This document shows, piece by piece, positions 1 to 14,100 of a DNA stretch of 64,000 nt; position 1 is the first letter of the stretch; each line of letters starts with the position of its first letter. Under the pieces are notes generated by a model, which was given only the letters and a program-made list of their open reading frames with translations, made no database searches and had not been told where the DNA came from. The stretch is taken from positions 41,966,335-42,030,334 of the forward strand of contig OY744605.1 in NCBI GenBank assembly GCA_963556255.1, in the 5' to 3' direction. The DNA is from Allolobophora icterica (Eukaryota > Annelida > Clitellata > Crassiclitellata > Lumbricidae). The position numbers and the translations under genes are program-made.

Positions 1-420
1 TTCAGAATTAATTCAGGTACAAGGGCTGTATTTTAGTCAAATTAGGACACCTTTAGTAGCAATTAATGACTAGTGAGGGACCAGCTGACTATAGTACACA
101 CAGTGCATAATAGCATGCAAGTATTTTTCCTATGACAGCTTAATGTCTATTTGGGTACCCACTCAAAATGAACCCATTATACCTGAGCCATATTTTACAA
201 AGCTTGGGACAACTCTAGTGTCAATTGATGACCAGCGAGTGACCAGCCGACTATGGTACATTCAGTAGAACAGGACTATTTGACTTTTTCTTAGTTTACA
301 TTAAAGTATAATTTTGCCTATGATGGAGTGATGAGTAATAGGATAGCTGTGAAGAAGGGCTCATGTACCTGGGATATAGTTTGCTAATATTTTGGAAAAC
401 CCCTAGTTATCAACTACATC
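1..420. repeat. Degenerate tandem repeat, period about 160 bp
   Basis: Two clearly related stretches, around 30-110 and 190-272, share the order GGACA, CTAGTG/TTTAGTAG, CAATTRATGAC, AGYGAG and GACCAGC. A weaker third unit appears around 360-420. The array seems to run off the left edge of the window. Function unknown. Confidence 0.5.
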
Positions 421-532
421 CAGTAAGTTAACAATAATTACAGAAATCCTCCCTGTGTAAAATCACATGATCTGTGCACATGACTGAACTGTGCTGTGGC
501 ATAGGACTGCTGTGTGGTATGAATTTAGCAGG

Positions 533-576
<44 letters not shown>

Positions 577-1110
577 ACTTGTACCAGGCGGTACTCCTGT
601 GGTTAGATCAAAGTCGTGTAACCATTTGCAGCTGCCGGTAATTGGAGGGTTTTATACTTATGTCTATGTATAGGTAAATGCGTAATGTATGATGTGTTTT
701 GCAAATGGCAACGCTTTGAGTGCAGTGTGCCAGTGTTGATAAGAATACTCTGTACCCTTACTATTACTCGGCATTTATGATCTATTTTAAGTGCTGCATC
801 ATGGCTTGGACTGCTTTAAACTGAAATGGTGTTTTATGACCATATGCTTGTCTATGTAGGTGTGTACGTGCTGGTTGTAGTGGGCTAATGACGCATTAGA
901 AATCGGTGTAATCATGAAAAATGAGTCAGCAAGATGCTTATATGCGGGCGTGATTGGACTTGTAAAGGCTCCCAGAAATTCTTTTTAATTAAAAGTTGCA
1001 CAATAGAATGACAACAATTTTTAAGTAAATTCAGTTGATGGTGTAGTTTATATTCTTTGCTTTGATTTGAACTACATGAACTTCCATGTATGGTATGCTG
1101 TACATGGCTT

Positions 1111-1155
1111 AATTAGTATCAAATAAATTAAGCCTTAATTTATTTGATACTAATT
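1111..1155. repeat. Perfect 21-bp inverted repeat (hairpin)
   Basis: Arms at 1111-1131 and 1135-1155 are exact reverse complements separated by GCC. The arms are AT-rich and start with AATTAGTATCAAAT. No target duplication or polymerase III signal was seen. It could be a small foldback element or a chance product of local duplication. Confidence 0.75.
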
Positions 1156-2096
1156 ATTTCTGATCAATTAAGCACATTTAGCAACCTTAACATTGATCAG
1201 TGTTTATTTGAAAGAATCATTACAGCATAAAGAAATTTGTGCTTTGTTTGGGTATTTAATTTAAGCAGAAAAACTAGTTTTAGGTTTTATAAACCTCAGC
1301 TAGTTGTGTTTTTTTTTACTGCCATGCTGTTCCACTTCGTAAAATACAACAGACTACATAGATGCATGGTTTTCATTGGTTAGATAATAGATATCTTGCA
1401 TTTTGAACCATTTAAGAGCGGTATCTAAACTATCTGGGACCGCAGTTGATGTTCTTCTCATAAACTGTCTAGTGTTTTAAGTCTTGCAGTTGTTGTAGGG
1501 AACTGAAAAATTATTTTGGTGATACAGCTATGCAAACAGTGATGATTGCGTATGAAACTCTCATACATACCTTGTATTTATACATATATATATAGTGCCA
1601 TTTAATTGCATTGATCTTCTTTTTAGCCAGATTTGAGTCTTGGCTTTGCTGAAAATATCAACTTAGTTTATATTTTGTACTTGAAATATCACCACCATAA
1701 AAGTGTTGATGAAATCAGATTTACTGTGAAGTGTAGTGGATAAAATCAAATTAGGGTTAATAACAGTAATTAGATGGTTATAGTACTTGCTTTCAAGCCT
1801 TCCTTGAGATGATTGTAATGTCCTTGAAATGAAATAACTTGTCACTAACACAATAGAAAACTATTGCTGTTTTGGAGAAATACGTGTAATTCTGTTGTTA
1901 TTTAGGATGTAAATAAACTCTGATCCTGGCCCAGACTCTCTTACCATTGCACAAGGTTTTTGTTTATCACAAAAAAAACAGTCACAATTATAAATTTACT
2001 ACCATTTGCAGGTAACCCGTTCTTCTTAGATGTGCTGCTGTAATGTTATTTGTTCTTACATGGTCGCCATACATAACCAGTTTCTGTTTGTTACAG

Positions 2097-2198
2097 ATTA
2101 TGAATATTCAGAATGTGATTCAGTTGACCAAAGAACAGCTGGAGGCATTGAATGCAGAGTTTGGGAATCGTAAACACCCTCCGTCAATGTACCTCAAG
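2097..2198 (+). CDS. Raf: Raf exon A (BRAF exon 2 equivalent)
   Basis: Encodes 34 residues including [17 protein letters not shown] and PPSMYLK, the start of the BRAF-specific dimerisation segment. Human BRAF exon 2 also has 34 codons. The acceptor is ACAG at 2093-2096 and the donor GTCAGG, phase 0. An in-frame ATG at 2100 could act as a start in some transcript, but the acceptor at the conserved position favours an upstream exon. The following 1,026-bp intron shows no recognised element. Confidence 0.9.
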
Positions 2199-5100
2199 GT
2201 CAGGCACTGACTGTAAAGTTCATCTCAATTTGCTACAACGTCACTGACCTTGCAATCTGAGTCATCGTCGTATTATCGAGTCTGATGAGTTGTCGGTAAT
2301 GCACGTGGGCAAAATTGTATTTCAGTTATTGCCGCCTTGTCATAAAATCTCAGTCATATAACCATATTGTAGTGATGACTCAGATGAACTTAGATGAATG
2401 TCAACACTTTTCATGCAAAATTATGACATTGTAAAAATTGCTGCAGGCTCCATAGGTGCAGAATTGTGACAGATCTGTGGAACTTGGCCTCCCACTTGTG
2501 CACTTGGCCAAGTGCTTGATATCATTCTGATCCCATGTCTACGTCTCTTGCCAACTAAAACCTGGAAATCGACTGATATTACAGCTTGATTGCAGCATGC
2601 TGACTGAAGACCTATGCATTTGAGACTGACCACACTGAAGTGATGACTTTGGATATTACCGTACTGAAGTGATTCTTAGTTTTGTTATCATAGTAAAGGT
2701 ACAGGTGATCAGTTGGTTATTACCTCTGAGGTCTACTAAATGATCACCCTGTCAGAGTCCTACCTGACCAAGGCACAGGAGATGTCATTCAAGTTTGAAT
2801 CCCACATCTAGAAACCCAGTTGAATTACAAATACGTTGTTAACTGTTAAAGACAGCTGTCACGTCAGTATTGTGACTCGTTTTTTTTCAACATATTTCTC
2901 ATATACATGGTTCTAAGTTTAGAGGTAATTTCAACTGAAACACAAGCATGACACAACCGTATGGCTCTTTCTTTAAGGAATTACATACCTGAACAATGAA
3001 CTGTCCATTTCATATGATGATTGAAGCCTTGGATGCTGAGATGAAAGGAAACACATTCACTGTTATTTGACTACATCACCTGCAACATCCTTACATACTG
3101 CAAGGTTCAGGAATTAATAAATTAATAAGCGAGAAATACTAACCATGTCCACAATGCTGTGTGATTCATGATGCATAATGCAATCGTGTAGTGTTGAAAT
3201 TTGTTGTATGGTTCTTTGTTGCAGGAATATGAAGGTCTTACTAACAAGATCCATGAGCTGCAGTTGAAACAGCAGGAATTGCAGGAGTCTCTCATGGACG
3301 ATGATGACCTGATGGTGTCTCAGAATTATGAACCTGACGATGTCTCCACGATCTCTTTGCCCAGTGTTCCAAACAACTCAAAAAGTCCAATGAGGAACAC
3401 CGTCAAGTGCTACCTGCCAAATAAACAGATTTCTTCTGTGAGTTCTGTCTGTCTGTTTGTCTGTCTGTCTGTTTGTTTGTCTGTCTGTCCGTCTGTCAAC
3501 ATAAATGTAGTACTTTTAAAACCATGTGAAACATTATGATTGAATCGTAATATCTTTTTAACGGGGTGAATTAATTTCTGGGTGCATTTTGCTAGTTTCT
3601 TTTTTTGTGAGTTACATAACTGGAAAAGACCACAGAAAACATAAAATTCCATTCACAGATTTTATTTATTTATTTATTTCAAATTTTTTTTATTCACAAT
3701 GAAAAATTATCAAGCTGGAGGCGTGCTGTTATGCTACTTTGCAAAATCAAGTGTGCCTCTAACGGCAACCCAAGGTAGCTTGTTTATGTTAAGGACATGT
3801 TTCTTATTTTGTCTAAGGACAAAATAAGAAACATGTCCAGAATGAGATACAGTCAGCCTTAAGTAGCAGGAGTTTGATGAACAGCAAAGCCAATAAACAA
3901 GTAATTAATAAACAGGAGGCTTTTAAGTAAAGTGCTTATAAAGAAGATATTTTCAACCAGGGAACTGTCAATGGTCATTTAGGAGTAACTTGTGAGTTGT
4001 GAGTCTGGTGATTTATCTTTGTACTCTTCTTTAACCTGCTCTGAACCTCTCCCAACACACCCATTGAAAGTGCACTGCTGAATAAGACAGATTATTAGAA
4101 TCTTTCATCCATCTTTATGCAATATTGACTTCATAAATGTTAGGTATTATTTGGCTGCAATGCAAGCACATACATTGCAATCCAGAAACAAGATGGTTTT
4201 TACCATTGCAACTTGTTTTGGTAGGCCTACTCATTTACCATAGGAATGGAGTGCTGATTTAGCTTAGATGATCTAGGTCACCCATTCCAGAACCAAGACA
4301 CCAGTGTAGTGTGGTTTATGTAGCCTGTTTAATGTTTATTACTGTTGAATATTAATTGATAAACTTTAGCATTTGTTTCAGATACAAGTGCGACCTGGTG
4401 TGACACTCAAGGATGCACTTGCCAAAGGAATGCGGTTGCGTGAGTTGAGCGCTGATAAATGCATCGTATATCGGCAGCCAAGGTAATAAAAACCAACAGT
4501 TTGCACCTGTTGGTTTAATTTAGCTGTTTTTTGGTTTCTTTTGTTTTGTTTACGCTGTATAGCAGTTAGAGTTTTGTTTTGATCAATGTGAATAAGGAAA
4601 CTGATTATACTTACTTAAAAAATTTTTTCCATGTAAGTTCATCAAAGCTACAAAAGTCCAAGAGCAAGTGGCATTTCTTAGCCAATTAAAGTAGTAATAT
4701 TGTAGTGTTATATTATAAATAAATCCTAGAAATGAAATTGTTGTTTGTTTTAAAGGAAGAATTATGTTTTGTGTATGTTTGTCATCAGCATTTATTTAAA
4801 TTTGCCTGATTTGAAAATTGCCATAATTACCTGTCGGCATTAAGTTTGTAGGGTCGAGTAATGGTAAATGCATACAGTAGGCTTTGTATGCACTGCCTGG
4901 TGTCTGTCTCTCACTACCCGTCCAAAGGGTGGTACCTGGGCCACAAATCTAATCCATGATACCCGGCCATTTGTAGTGTGACAATCTAACAGGCAATGGC
5001 TCACGATACCAGCACACAGCTAGTTTTGCTTCTCATGAACAGCTGAAACAGAGCTCTTTTAGAACCAGTTGTCAAAATTTGCCGTGCTATCGAAGCATTT

Positions 5101-8100
5101 TTGCTGCTAGCGTATATCACTGATAGTTTAGCTCTGTTCAGATGGTGAAAGCTGTGAGGGTTGTGAAATTGACTATCTTTCTACACTGTAATAATATTGA
5201 GGCTTTCCCTGTGCCATTATATGAAATTAATAGGTAATATACTGTATGTATTTATATTACTCTACAACTATATATATGTGTTATAATATATCTAGTGTGA
5301 TACTGACTAAGTTGTAAGGTACGTCTTTACCAATGTCTGCAGTCCAAAGGAAGAGTTTTTATGTAAGTTGATGGACAATATGTAGCACTACACTGCAAGT
5401 TCCTGTACTGAGTGGTAATGCGTGTTGCATATTAATTGGGTGTCATCAAGAGCTATTGCGTAACCACATGTTAAGCAGATTCGCTTGTAATGGGTTACAC
5501 ATAAACAAGTCTCCACTGTCTGTGTGTATGCATATGTATTTATATGTATGTATATGTGTATGTATATATGTTGTTACCTATGATGAATAGGAAAGAACCA
5601 GGTATGACGAGTTGTTATATGCTGTCTGTACATTTGGTGGGAAAAGTCGACCTTACAAAAGGATTGTGTTTAATTTATGATAAGACTGGATTTTAGTTGT
5701 TATTCCGTGAGACTATTTCATTGCCAGTCATATATTTAAGTCTCCTTGTGTAGTTGATGTGTTGTTACTTCTTGTACTGTTTTTCATCACCGGGTGTTGG
5801 TCCACATTGTCTTTGTCTTTCTGTGAATTCTTTGCGAGTTTTTGTTGCTACTTGAGGCCAATGTATTCTTGTTCACATATGTGAGTCTTGTTACGCATGT
5901 AAATTTTTAACCTAAAGCTAGAGTAAAATTTCATATGTCTAGACAACCTGTAACAATGTTTACATGTGTGTGTATATATGTATCAAGACACTTTATGTAG
6001 CACCTTTAAATACTGTTCAAAAGCACTGACAAAAAGGTTGCCTATTTAGTTTTTAAGCAAGAGTGTTTGAAAGTAATGATGACTAAAATCTATGACTAGT
6101 ATTGTTGTTACAGTACAGTTGTACATCTGAGGTGTGGAATTAGTGATTTACTGAAATTTGCTATTGTGTCTGTTAGCAATACAATGGTCACGTGGGATAC
6201 TGATATAGCTCTTCTGGCAGGACAAGAGCTCGTTATTGAACAGAAGGAAAGTATTGCATTTCCACCGACCACCAGCATCCAACACAATTTTGTAAGTGTG
6301 AATGATAAGAATGACTTTTAATGACATTGTTGACCACTTAAGGTTATGTTTTGTGATGACTTTTCAGCTTATGGTGATTGTTTGGACTTTGTTTTGACGA
6401 TGACACGTACTTGAGACATGCTTCATAATGATTGTTTGAGAGGGTTTTTTGGTGACTTTATGAAATGACGAGGCAATTATTAATTTAACACCTACATAGG
6501 ATTTTAATTAGAAGATTGTAAAAGAATTATGGTGCTTGTACTATTCTTTGCCATACTTTCAGTAACGTTGGAATTCTCGTCAGATAGCCGTATCAGAGGA
6601 TAAGCACTTGCAGGGTATCCGCCTGTATCAGTGCATTTTTTATGTCACCTCATTCCTCACATTCACGTTGATGTATGATGAAGTGCATGTTTTAAATTAG
6701 TCTACTGCTTCTGCTGCTACTATGACTAATAATAATAATAATAATGATAACAATGTTGGTGTGATGGATGTGGATATTTGTAGAATTGTTGTAAACATGC
6801 TGAATGCACTTGTTTCTTCTGAACAGATCCGCAAGACATTCTTCACTTTGGCATTCTGTGATGTCTGTCGGAAGCTGGTCTTTCAGGGCCTCAAGTGCCA
6901 AACGTGCACGGCCCGATACCACCCTCGCTGTGCTGAACGCGCCGACCCACGTTGCCCTCAGCAGGATGATGGCATCCTCTGTGGCTCAGTTGATGATGAT
7001 CAGCTCCAGAAACGTGAACATACAAAGCAGTAAGCTGCACATGATCGAAAGAAATCAGATCTAATTCACTGAAAAATAACTAATTAATCTATTGTGATCT
7101 GTTTCAGTGGTTAGGAGTCAGGTCTAATTCAGTGACAAGTGATCAAGCTTCAGTGAATAAGTGTCTAAGTCATTTGTGTGTAATTTGGTGACTAAACGTG
7201 TTTTATGTCACTTATATTTCAGTGACAGAGTATCTCAAGTATCTTTTCTTGTGCAAGGGACTGACCTTAGTCTGATCGATAAGCAGGGGCGTCTATCCCC
7301 CCTAAGTCATTGGAGCAACGTCCATTTTCCCCCTCTTCTTTCCCCCTCCCCGTTCCTTCCCCCCCCTAAAATGGTGGCACACACACTGACAAATCTCCCC
7401 CTATTTCTTGGATGGAGCATTTGCTCCAAGGTTTCTATGGTGTAGACGCCCCTGTCGATAAGTTAGTTGTGCCTTTAGTTCAGACAGACATAAATTCCGA
7501 AGTCTGCATATTTCGTGCTGTGGAGTCTTCATGTCTTAGTCTTCATTGCTTCATTTGCTTAGATGTGATGGATCAAAGTAAGAAGAATCTGTTGGTGTTT
7601 TCAGTTTGTTATCTCGAGGTTTTGACTATGCTACTCAGCATGCACCGCCGTCATCCGCAACACAGACGCCAAATCGCCGAGCGTATGCTGAGCAACGGTC
7701 CACGTCAGTGCCAAATGTGAATCGTTTGGCTAACCTTGATGGCACTTTGCTTCAAGTGAGCACAATCAGAAGTCTGTTTTATCTGTCGATATGATTGCTT
7801 ACCTGTGTTGTATTTGCAATAACGATTTATACCATTGTCGTGTATCACCCTGATGATGCTGACAATCATCACAGTAATAATACCTGATACTTGTATGCAG
7901 ATGAAATGAAAATCCATCCTTAAATCTCCTCTCCTGTTCAATGAGAATCACATTTGTTGTTTCTAATTGAAACCAATATGCACTTGTAATCATCGAAATA
8001 TTTGGAACTGCACAAGAAATGTGAATCTTAACTTTATGTGCAGTTGCTAAAGGCTGCTGTTCGATATTATTTCTGTGATGTGTGTTACAATTTAATTCTT

Positions 8101-11100
8101 CTGGCATATAGTTTCAGTGCTTCAGGTGAGATTCCATCAATCAGACTTTCTGCAGGACTTTTGCTGAATTGCACGCAATGTTTTCAGTGTATTAGGTTAT
8201 CACTTGTGTTGGTTGACTAGGTTAACTGTTTACCGTTTTCCATTTCTGGCTTTAGGAGTTATGTCGAGAGGACCGCCATCTAGCTCCAGTTCCAGGTATT
8301 CCTATGGTTGAAGACGGTGCCATTACCTTTGCTGGAACCAGCAAGACTGATGGCCAGAGTAGCGACACATCCCCAACGAATCAAGTCAAGATGCGACACA
8401 GCCGTGTTAGGGTTGGCACTTTGGATTCAGAATTTGTGAGCAACTTCTGTAGCGGCAGTCTAGTGGCTTGTACTGAGGTAAATCATTAGCAATTCATTAT
8501 AGTAAAACAAGGTAGCCCTTAGAGTGCTCAAGGTCTGTGTTGTTGAGTTGATCTTTACAATATCACCCTTCACTTGTTGAGTTTGTGTGTATTTATATGG
8601 TCATTTCCAAGTTCATTTTGATTCTTTACAAAAATGATGAATTTAAATGTTCTCCAAAAACCCCTTGAAATTGTCGATTATGGGTCAGACGGATCTTAAA
8701 AATGTAAATAATGAAGGTGTAAACTAGTTTACAATTTGTCCTGATAAATTAGGTTGGATAGTTACCATTGAAAAGTTCTGTCATGTATTATAAAGTTGCT
8801 AAGCCTACAGTTTAATTTCAGGATGGTTGCTTTTTAAAAACTTATTGCAGCACAATCGCAACTGAGTCTTATCAGCAAAACACATTTATACGAAACTTAG
8901 AATGTGTGAGAAACTCTGATATAATTGATGTGATGGGTATTTTTAGATGGGGATTATTTCTTTTTTGCAGAAATCTCGCCGAGATTCAAATGAGGAATGG
9001 GAAATTCCGTTAGAGGAAATCTACGTTGGGCCTCGAATTGGGTCGGGTTCCTTTGGAACAGTGTATCGAGGTCAGTGGCACGGCCCAGTTGCAATAAAGC
9101 GTCTGAACGTCAAGGAACCAACGCCTGCTCAGCTGGAAGCCTTCAAAAATGAAGTTGCTGTTCTTAAGTTAGTCTACTTACCCTTCTCCCTTCTTTCTGA
9201 TTGGCCAGAGGTGTTATGCTAACACAGCAGCGTTTCTCAACTGTTTTTTCTGGAGTTCGAATTTTAAGCAAATGTTATTTAATGCCTATCAGAACGTCTT
9301 GCTGTGCTATGAATAAGTAATCAGCATTTGTGTTTTGGTTAGATACGTCTTTTTGTAGTGTTAGTCGAAGGTCTTTAAACCATAAGCTTCGAATGATCGT
9401 CGATGGAGCACTTAACAGATTGGCTTTTATCATAATTTGTTATTATGAAAAGGCTTCCAAAGGTAGCATGATTAGAAGATCCAGTATTATACACTGATCT
9501 TCTGGATATTGAACTGATGCGGCTATTTAATAGCATATATATAAATATACAAGAAGGTGTATGTACTGTATATATATATATTAATATGTTGTTGTGTATA
9601 AATAAGGTATATCTATATATTGTTACAGGTTTTCGTGAGAATTTTTGTTTTAAAGTATATTTAATCCCCAAGCTATTTAAAGACACAACCCAACTCACAG
9701 GCAAACAAGATTCTTGCATCAGGGGGCAACAAAACTAATAGTAATATACTCAGGGAAACTAAAGACTGGTCGTAGGGAATGGCAAAAAATGATCATGCAG
9801 GTTCAACAACAAAATTTCTGTCTTAACAAATATCAAACACAACTCCTTTATAAGGTCAAATTTTCCTGACAAATGTATAGATTGTGTACAATGTACAGTG
9901 ACTCAAAATGTTTAGTCATATCCTGTACATGTATGTAACGTAACCCCCACCAGAAAGTGAAGGAACCTATAAGGTTACCTACATAAATTTGTTACAAAAT
10001 TGAAATTGCTATATAAGAATTTGTGTTCAGTCATCAAAGAAATCATTTAGTATAACATCCAGTCATTTAGTGTAATTAAGTTGATGATTGATTAAGAATG
10101 TCTAGAGATTAAAGCGTCCAGGGTGATACTTAATATCTGAAGAATGTTGTTGCAATTCCAACTGCAATATAACAGTTGAGGTAGCGTATAGGATACTCAA
10201 TATCATCACCCACTTGAAAAAAAACGAGCTCCAACGCAAAATATTGATGTGTCAATGGCCATACAAAATGATTTTCAACATCAGGTGGATGCTGAGTGGG
10301 TGTGATGCCAAAATGACTATAAATAAATCTACAGAAGCCTCAGCAGAACTACAGAAGAATTTACCCTTCTTCAGTAACCCAGTCAAGTACTAGGTAATTT
10401 AAGAGTAATGGGGCAAGTATCCAACACCTGTAATACTCAGGAAGTCCCAAAAACGATTGTAATTGTTCTTATTTGATATGCAAGTAAAGTGCAACAGAAT
10501 TTCAACTTTTTTCCTCAGTTGAATAGCATTCAGCCCAATATAGTGACCCAAGCAGTGGCAAAACAGCGCCTTTTTTATAAGGTCAACTTTTGTCGCCAAA
10601 TGTAGAAGGCATACAGCATACAATAACTCAACATATTCAGTCCTATCCCATACACTGCATGTAACAACAGATATATACATATATGTTATGGTGGTCTAGA
10701 GTAAGAAATATAAATATATATGTGTATTTCAGGTTATGGTTATGCCAGATGTTTGGCATATGCATATATCAGTACACCTCAGATGATGTTAGTGCTAGAG
10801 GCTTGGTATTCATGGCATCTGGCACATGGTCATAGCCATCTGGCAGGTATATCCACTTTGCCATCCACCCTTCTGGAGATGATAAATGACTAGCAATGTA
10901 AGTTGGGAAGGTAAAAAGGGCATTTCTTGTGATTGTTGTGGTCGTGTCTGTGCCTCAGCCAACAGTTTAGTGTTTGCTATGGTGTTTCCCAAAGAGGCTT
11001 GTATAAAAGTTTGCGATTGTTTCCTTTTCTTATCCGCATTAAACGAACGTCATTTCTGCAGGAGAACACGACACGCGAACGTTCTGCTTTTCATGGGTTG

Positions 11101-14100
11101 TACGTCAGCTCCATACCTTGCGATCATAACGCAATGGTGCGAAGGCTCAAGCCTCTACAAACATCTCCACGTCACTGAAGCCAAATTCGAAATGTCGCTG
11201 ATCATAGACTTTGCTCGGCAAACTGCTCAGGGCATAGAGTAAGCTTCAGTATTCTCAAGTAATTCTTTTGCCATTGGCTAGTTGCAGATACATTGATCTT
11301 TGGATCCTGAGTTAATATCCCGAATTCTTCATTAAGTCATAAGGATAGATGTCCTGTTCTTGTGGTCATGTTTACATTTCAGCCCAAAATCAATCAGCTT
11401 GAACACTGTGCCTCTCAGGTGTATTGTTTTTATAATTATGTAATATAAGTTTGATACCCTTGGCACCTCAACCATTGATAGCTATAACTATTGGTCCTAA
11501 AAAGGCCTAAACTGTTTGCTGCAGTGCCAAAGAGTTTGAGTCAGGTGGTGCTACGTGAACATCTGATTAACAGTGTACTAAAAGCGACTGGGAAACCAAT
11601 GCAGTTTGTCGTTGAAGTGTTAAATTACATACATTATGCTGTTGAGTGAAAAATCTGAGTGCATGGATGAATTTGAAATATGAAGCAGTTAAGCTATTTC
11701 ATATACTGATTATATTCCGTATACCGTATATACTCGAGAATAAGTCGCAAAATTTTGGACAATTTTTCAAATCTGAAGTCGGGGGTACGACTTATATTTG
11801 GGTGAAGGCAAAATTTCATGTGTGAACCAGCAAGGTAATAGACGAATGTGTCCGCAAACGAATGGTACTCTACCTCATCGCCTTGCCAATATATTATTTC
11901 TTGTTGGGTAAAATCATAACTGTTTCTATTATACCTAAATTAAAATAATCTATTTGAAGAATGTTTATTTTGTATAGAAATTGAAGGTTCTTGCAAAAAT
12001 TGAGCATTTGATTAAAGTTTTCTTTGTAAATAATTAATTCTTCCGTGAATCTTGTTCCTACTTCTTTACCGGCATCTCTCACAAGGTAAAGTCTTCCACT
12101 CAGCATAATAGCGCATAAGTTTCACAGTGCAGGATACGCAGTACAATTTATGTCTAAAAGTTTGAGGTCTACTTACAGCATTTAAAAGTGTACATTGAAA
12201 ACAGGTAGAGGAACCTTCAAAACCAGATAGGCAGGAAGTTGAGTTATAGTGCTATATCAAGAAACTGATGACTCTACGCTACAGTATATACTCCTTGCTC
12301 TATACGTTCCGCCATGGTGGCTATAATAGGCAATTTCACAAATTTCTTTAAGTGCAAAAACCACAAACTCCACATATATCAAAATAAATTTAAAATAAAT
12401 TATTTCATTTATATAATTGGGCAAAACTTTTAAATTCATTTAGCAATGCTTTAAAAAGCATAAAAGGCGCTTATGACATAGTTTGAAAAATCATTCATGG
12501 CGTCCAGCATGACCTCTCAACAATGCTAGTATAGTGCGATCAAACAGTTGCCAGATGACGCGTGATTTACGGCCGCGACTTATATTAGGGTCATTGCATT
12601 TTCTCACTTTCCCAGCCCAAAATTTAGGGGACGACTTATACTTGAAGCCGACTTATTCTCGAGTATATACGGTAGTCACTTTTAGGAGCTGACAGTAGCA
12701 TGATCCAATTTGTGAAGCAAAGCATTTCTGATTAGATATCTTAAGTGTCATAATTAGCAAAGGCTTCAAAGTTCTTAATTTTACTGGTTAGTGTTCTAGA
12801 ATGTCAGCCCACAGACCAGAGGTTCAAATCTGTGGTAGTACTGAAGGATGGTGCAAGATTACTGCTTGACTAGTATCCTCTAGTAAACTCGGCTCTAAAA
12901 CCATATGCTCTTGGTGGGAGATCAGACATCAAGGGAGAGTCCTGCAGGAGACCATGAAATTTAGAAATGGTCTTTCACTTTGTAGTCATGGCTGCTGGTT
13001 CAGGTTCATTAAAGTTACTGATCTTTTTCTGCTGATGTTGTTGTCTGTGCTTCATGTGTTTGTAGTTACTTACATGCAAAGAACATCATTCATCGTGATC
13101 TTAAATCAAACAGTATCCTTTCAGTAGAAATAAGTACTTACGGTAAAATAATAATTACTAATATTTATCAGTTAATTCTGGCTTAACAAATTGGTTTGAG
13201 GTGATGGGTGATAAACATAATAGTCTTGCAATACTTTAACACAACAGAATAAAAAAACTTATAACAGATGCTCCCGATGTGATAATGTATAATCATGATT
13301 GAATAAAAAGTGGTTTTCAAATGCTATGGAAAAGAGGCAAAGAATGACCAGAAAGATCATTTTTTGCAGGTTGCTACAAGTGTCCAGTTTCCTTTCATAA
13401 GGACTTTTTTTGTACTTTGTAGGATACTGCCAACATATTTTTAGAGTTGCAGATTTGATTTTTAAGCAAATAAATTTTTCTGTAAGATGATACTTGCCTT
13501 TGAGATGAGGCCAGCATTACAAATATCTCATTCAATCACTTTGCTAAGATACGAAATATATGTCAATTTTTGCTAAGATACGAAATATATGTCAATTCCT
13601 TCTTTTGTCCCAGATGTTTCAGACGAGTGATACTTTTGCAAGGTATTTTGATTTAATGCTGACAAGTATCCTGTGCTTGTGGCTCTGTTCTAAGCAAAAT
13701 AGATAAAAAGAGATTATTCTGGATTTGGTAAGCTTCCCAGCACTATGAAGGGTGAAGAAGGGTAATATGGGAATGCGAATGAATCTCAAATATGATTGTG
13801 ACCATTCAGTGACTCTTTGATTCTGAAGGCAGTCTGATTGTGTGTGAGAAGTCTATCCTTTTCTGACCATCTTTACTCATTAGACTACTTTTCTTTAATT
13901 GTTACTTTAAGAAATGATATTTCCTTAACTGCTACTTGCTTAGATATATTTCTAGCCGATAATTACTGTATCAAAATTGGTGACTTTGGTTTGGCAACTG
14001 TGAAGACCCGGTGGAGTGGTTCAGATCAATTCCAGCAGCCAACAGGATCCATTTTGTGGATGGTAAGTGTAAATGATTTAACATATTTGTGTCTGAGGAA

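Larger units (their letters stand above)
1..2096. other. Upstream DNA, probably intron 1 of the Raf gene
   Basis: No exon could be supported here. The first recognised Raf exon at 2097 opens with a good acceptor (a T-rich tract ending in ACAG) at the same codon where human BRAF exon 2 begins, so at least one 5' exon must lie upstream. No Met-initiated coding block with a phase-0 donor was found in this stretch, so exon 1 is probably off the left edge. The segment is AT-rich. It holds a degenerate tandem repeat at the left end, a short GA tract near 531-575 and a perfect hairpin at 1111-1155. Confidence 0.6.

Noticed and set aside
8436..8441. Alternative Raf donor GTGAGC as the only exon end
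   Set aside because: Both this and 8478 keep frame. The longer exon was chosen without proof and the alternative is noted in the exon entry.
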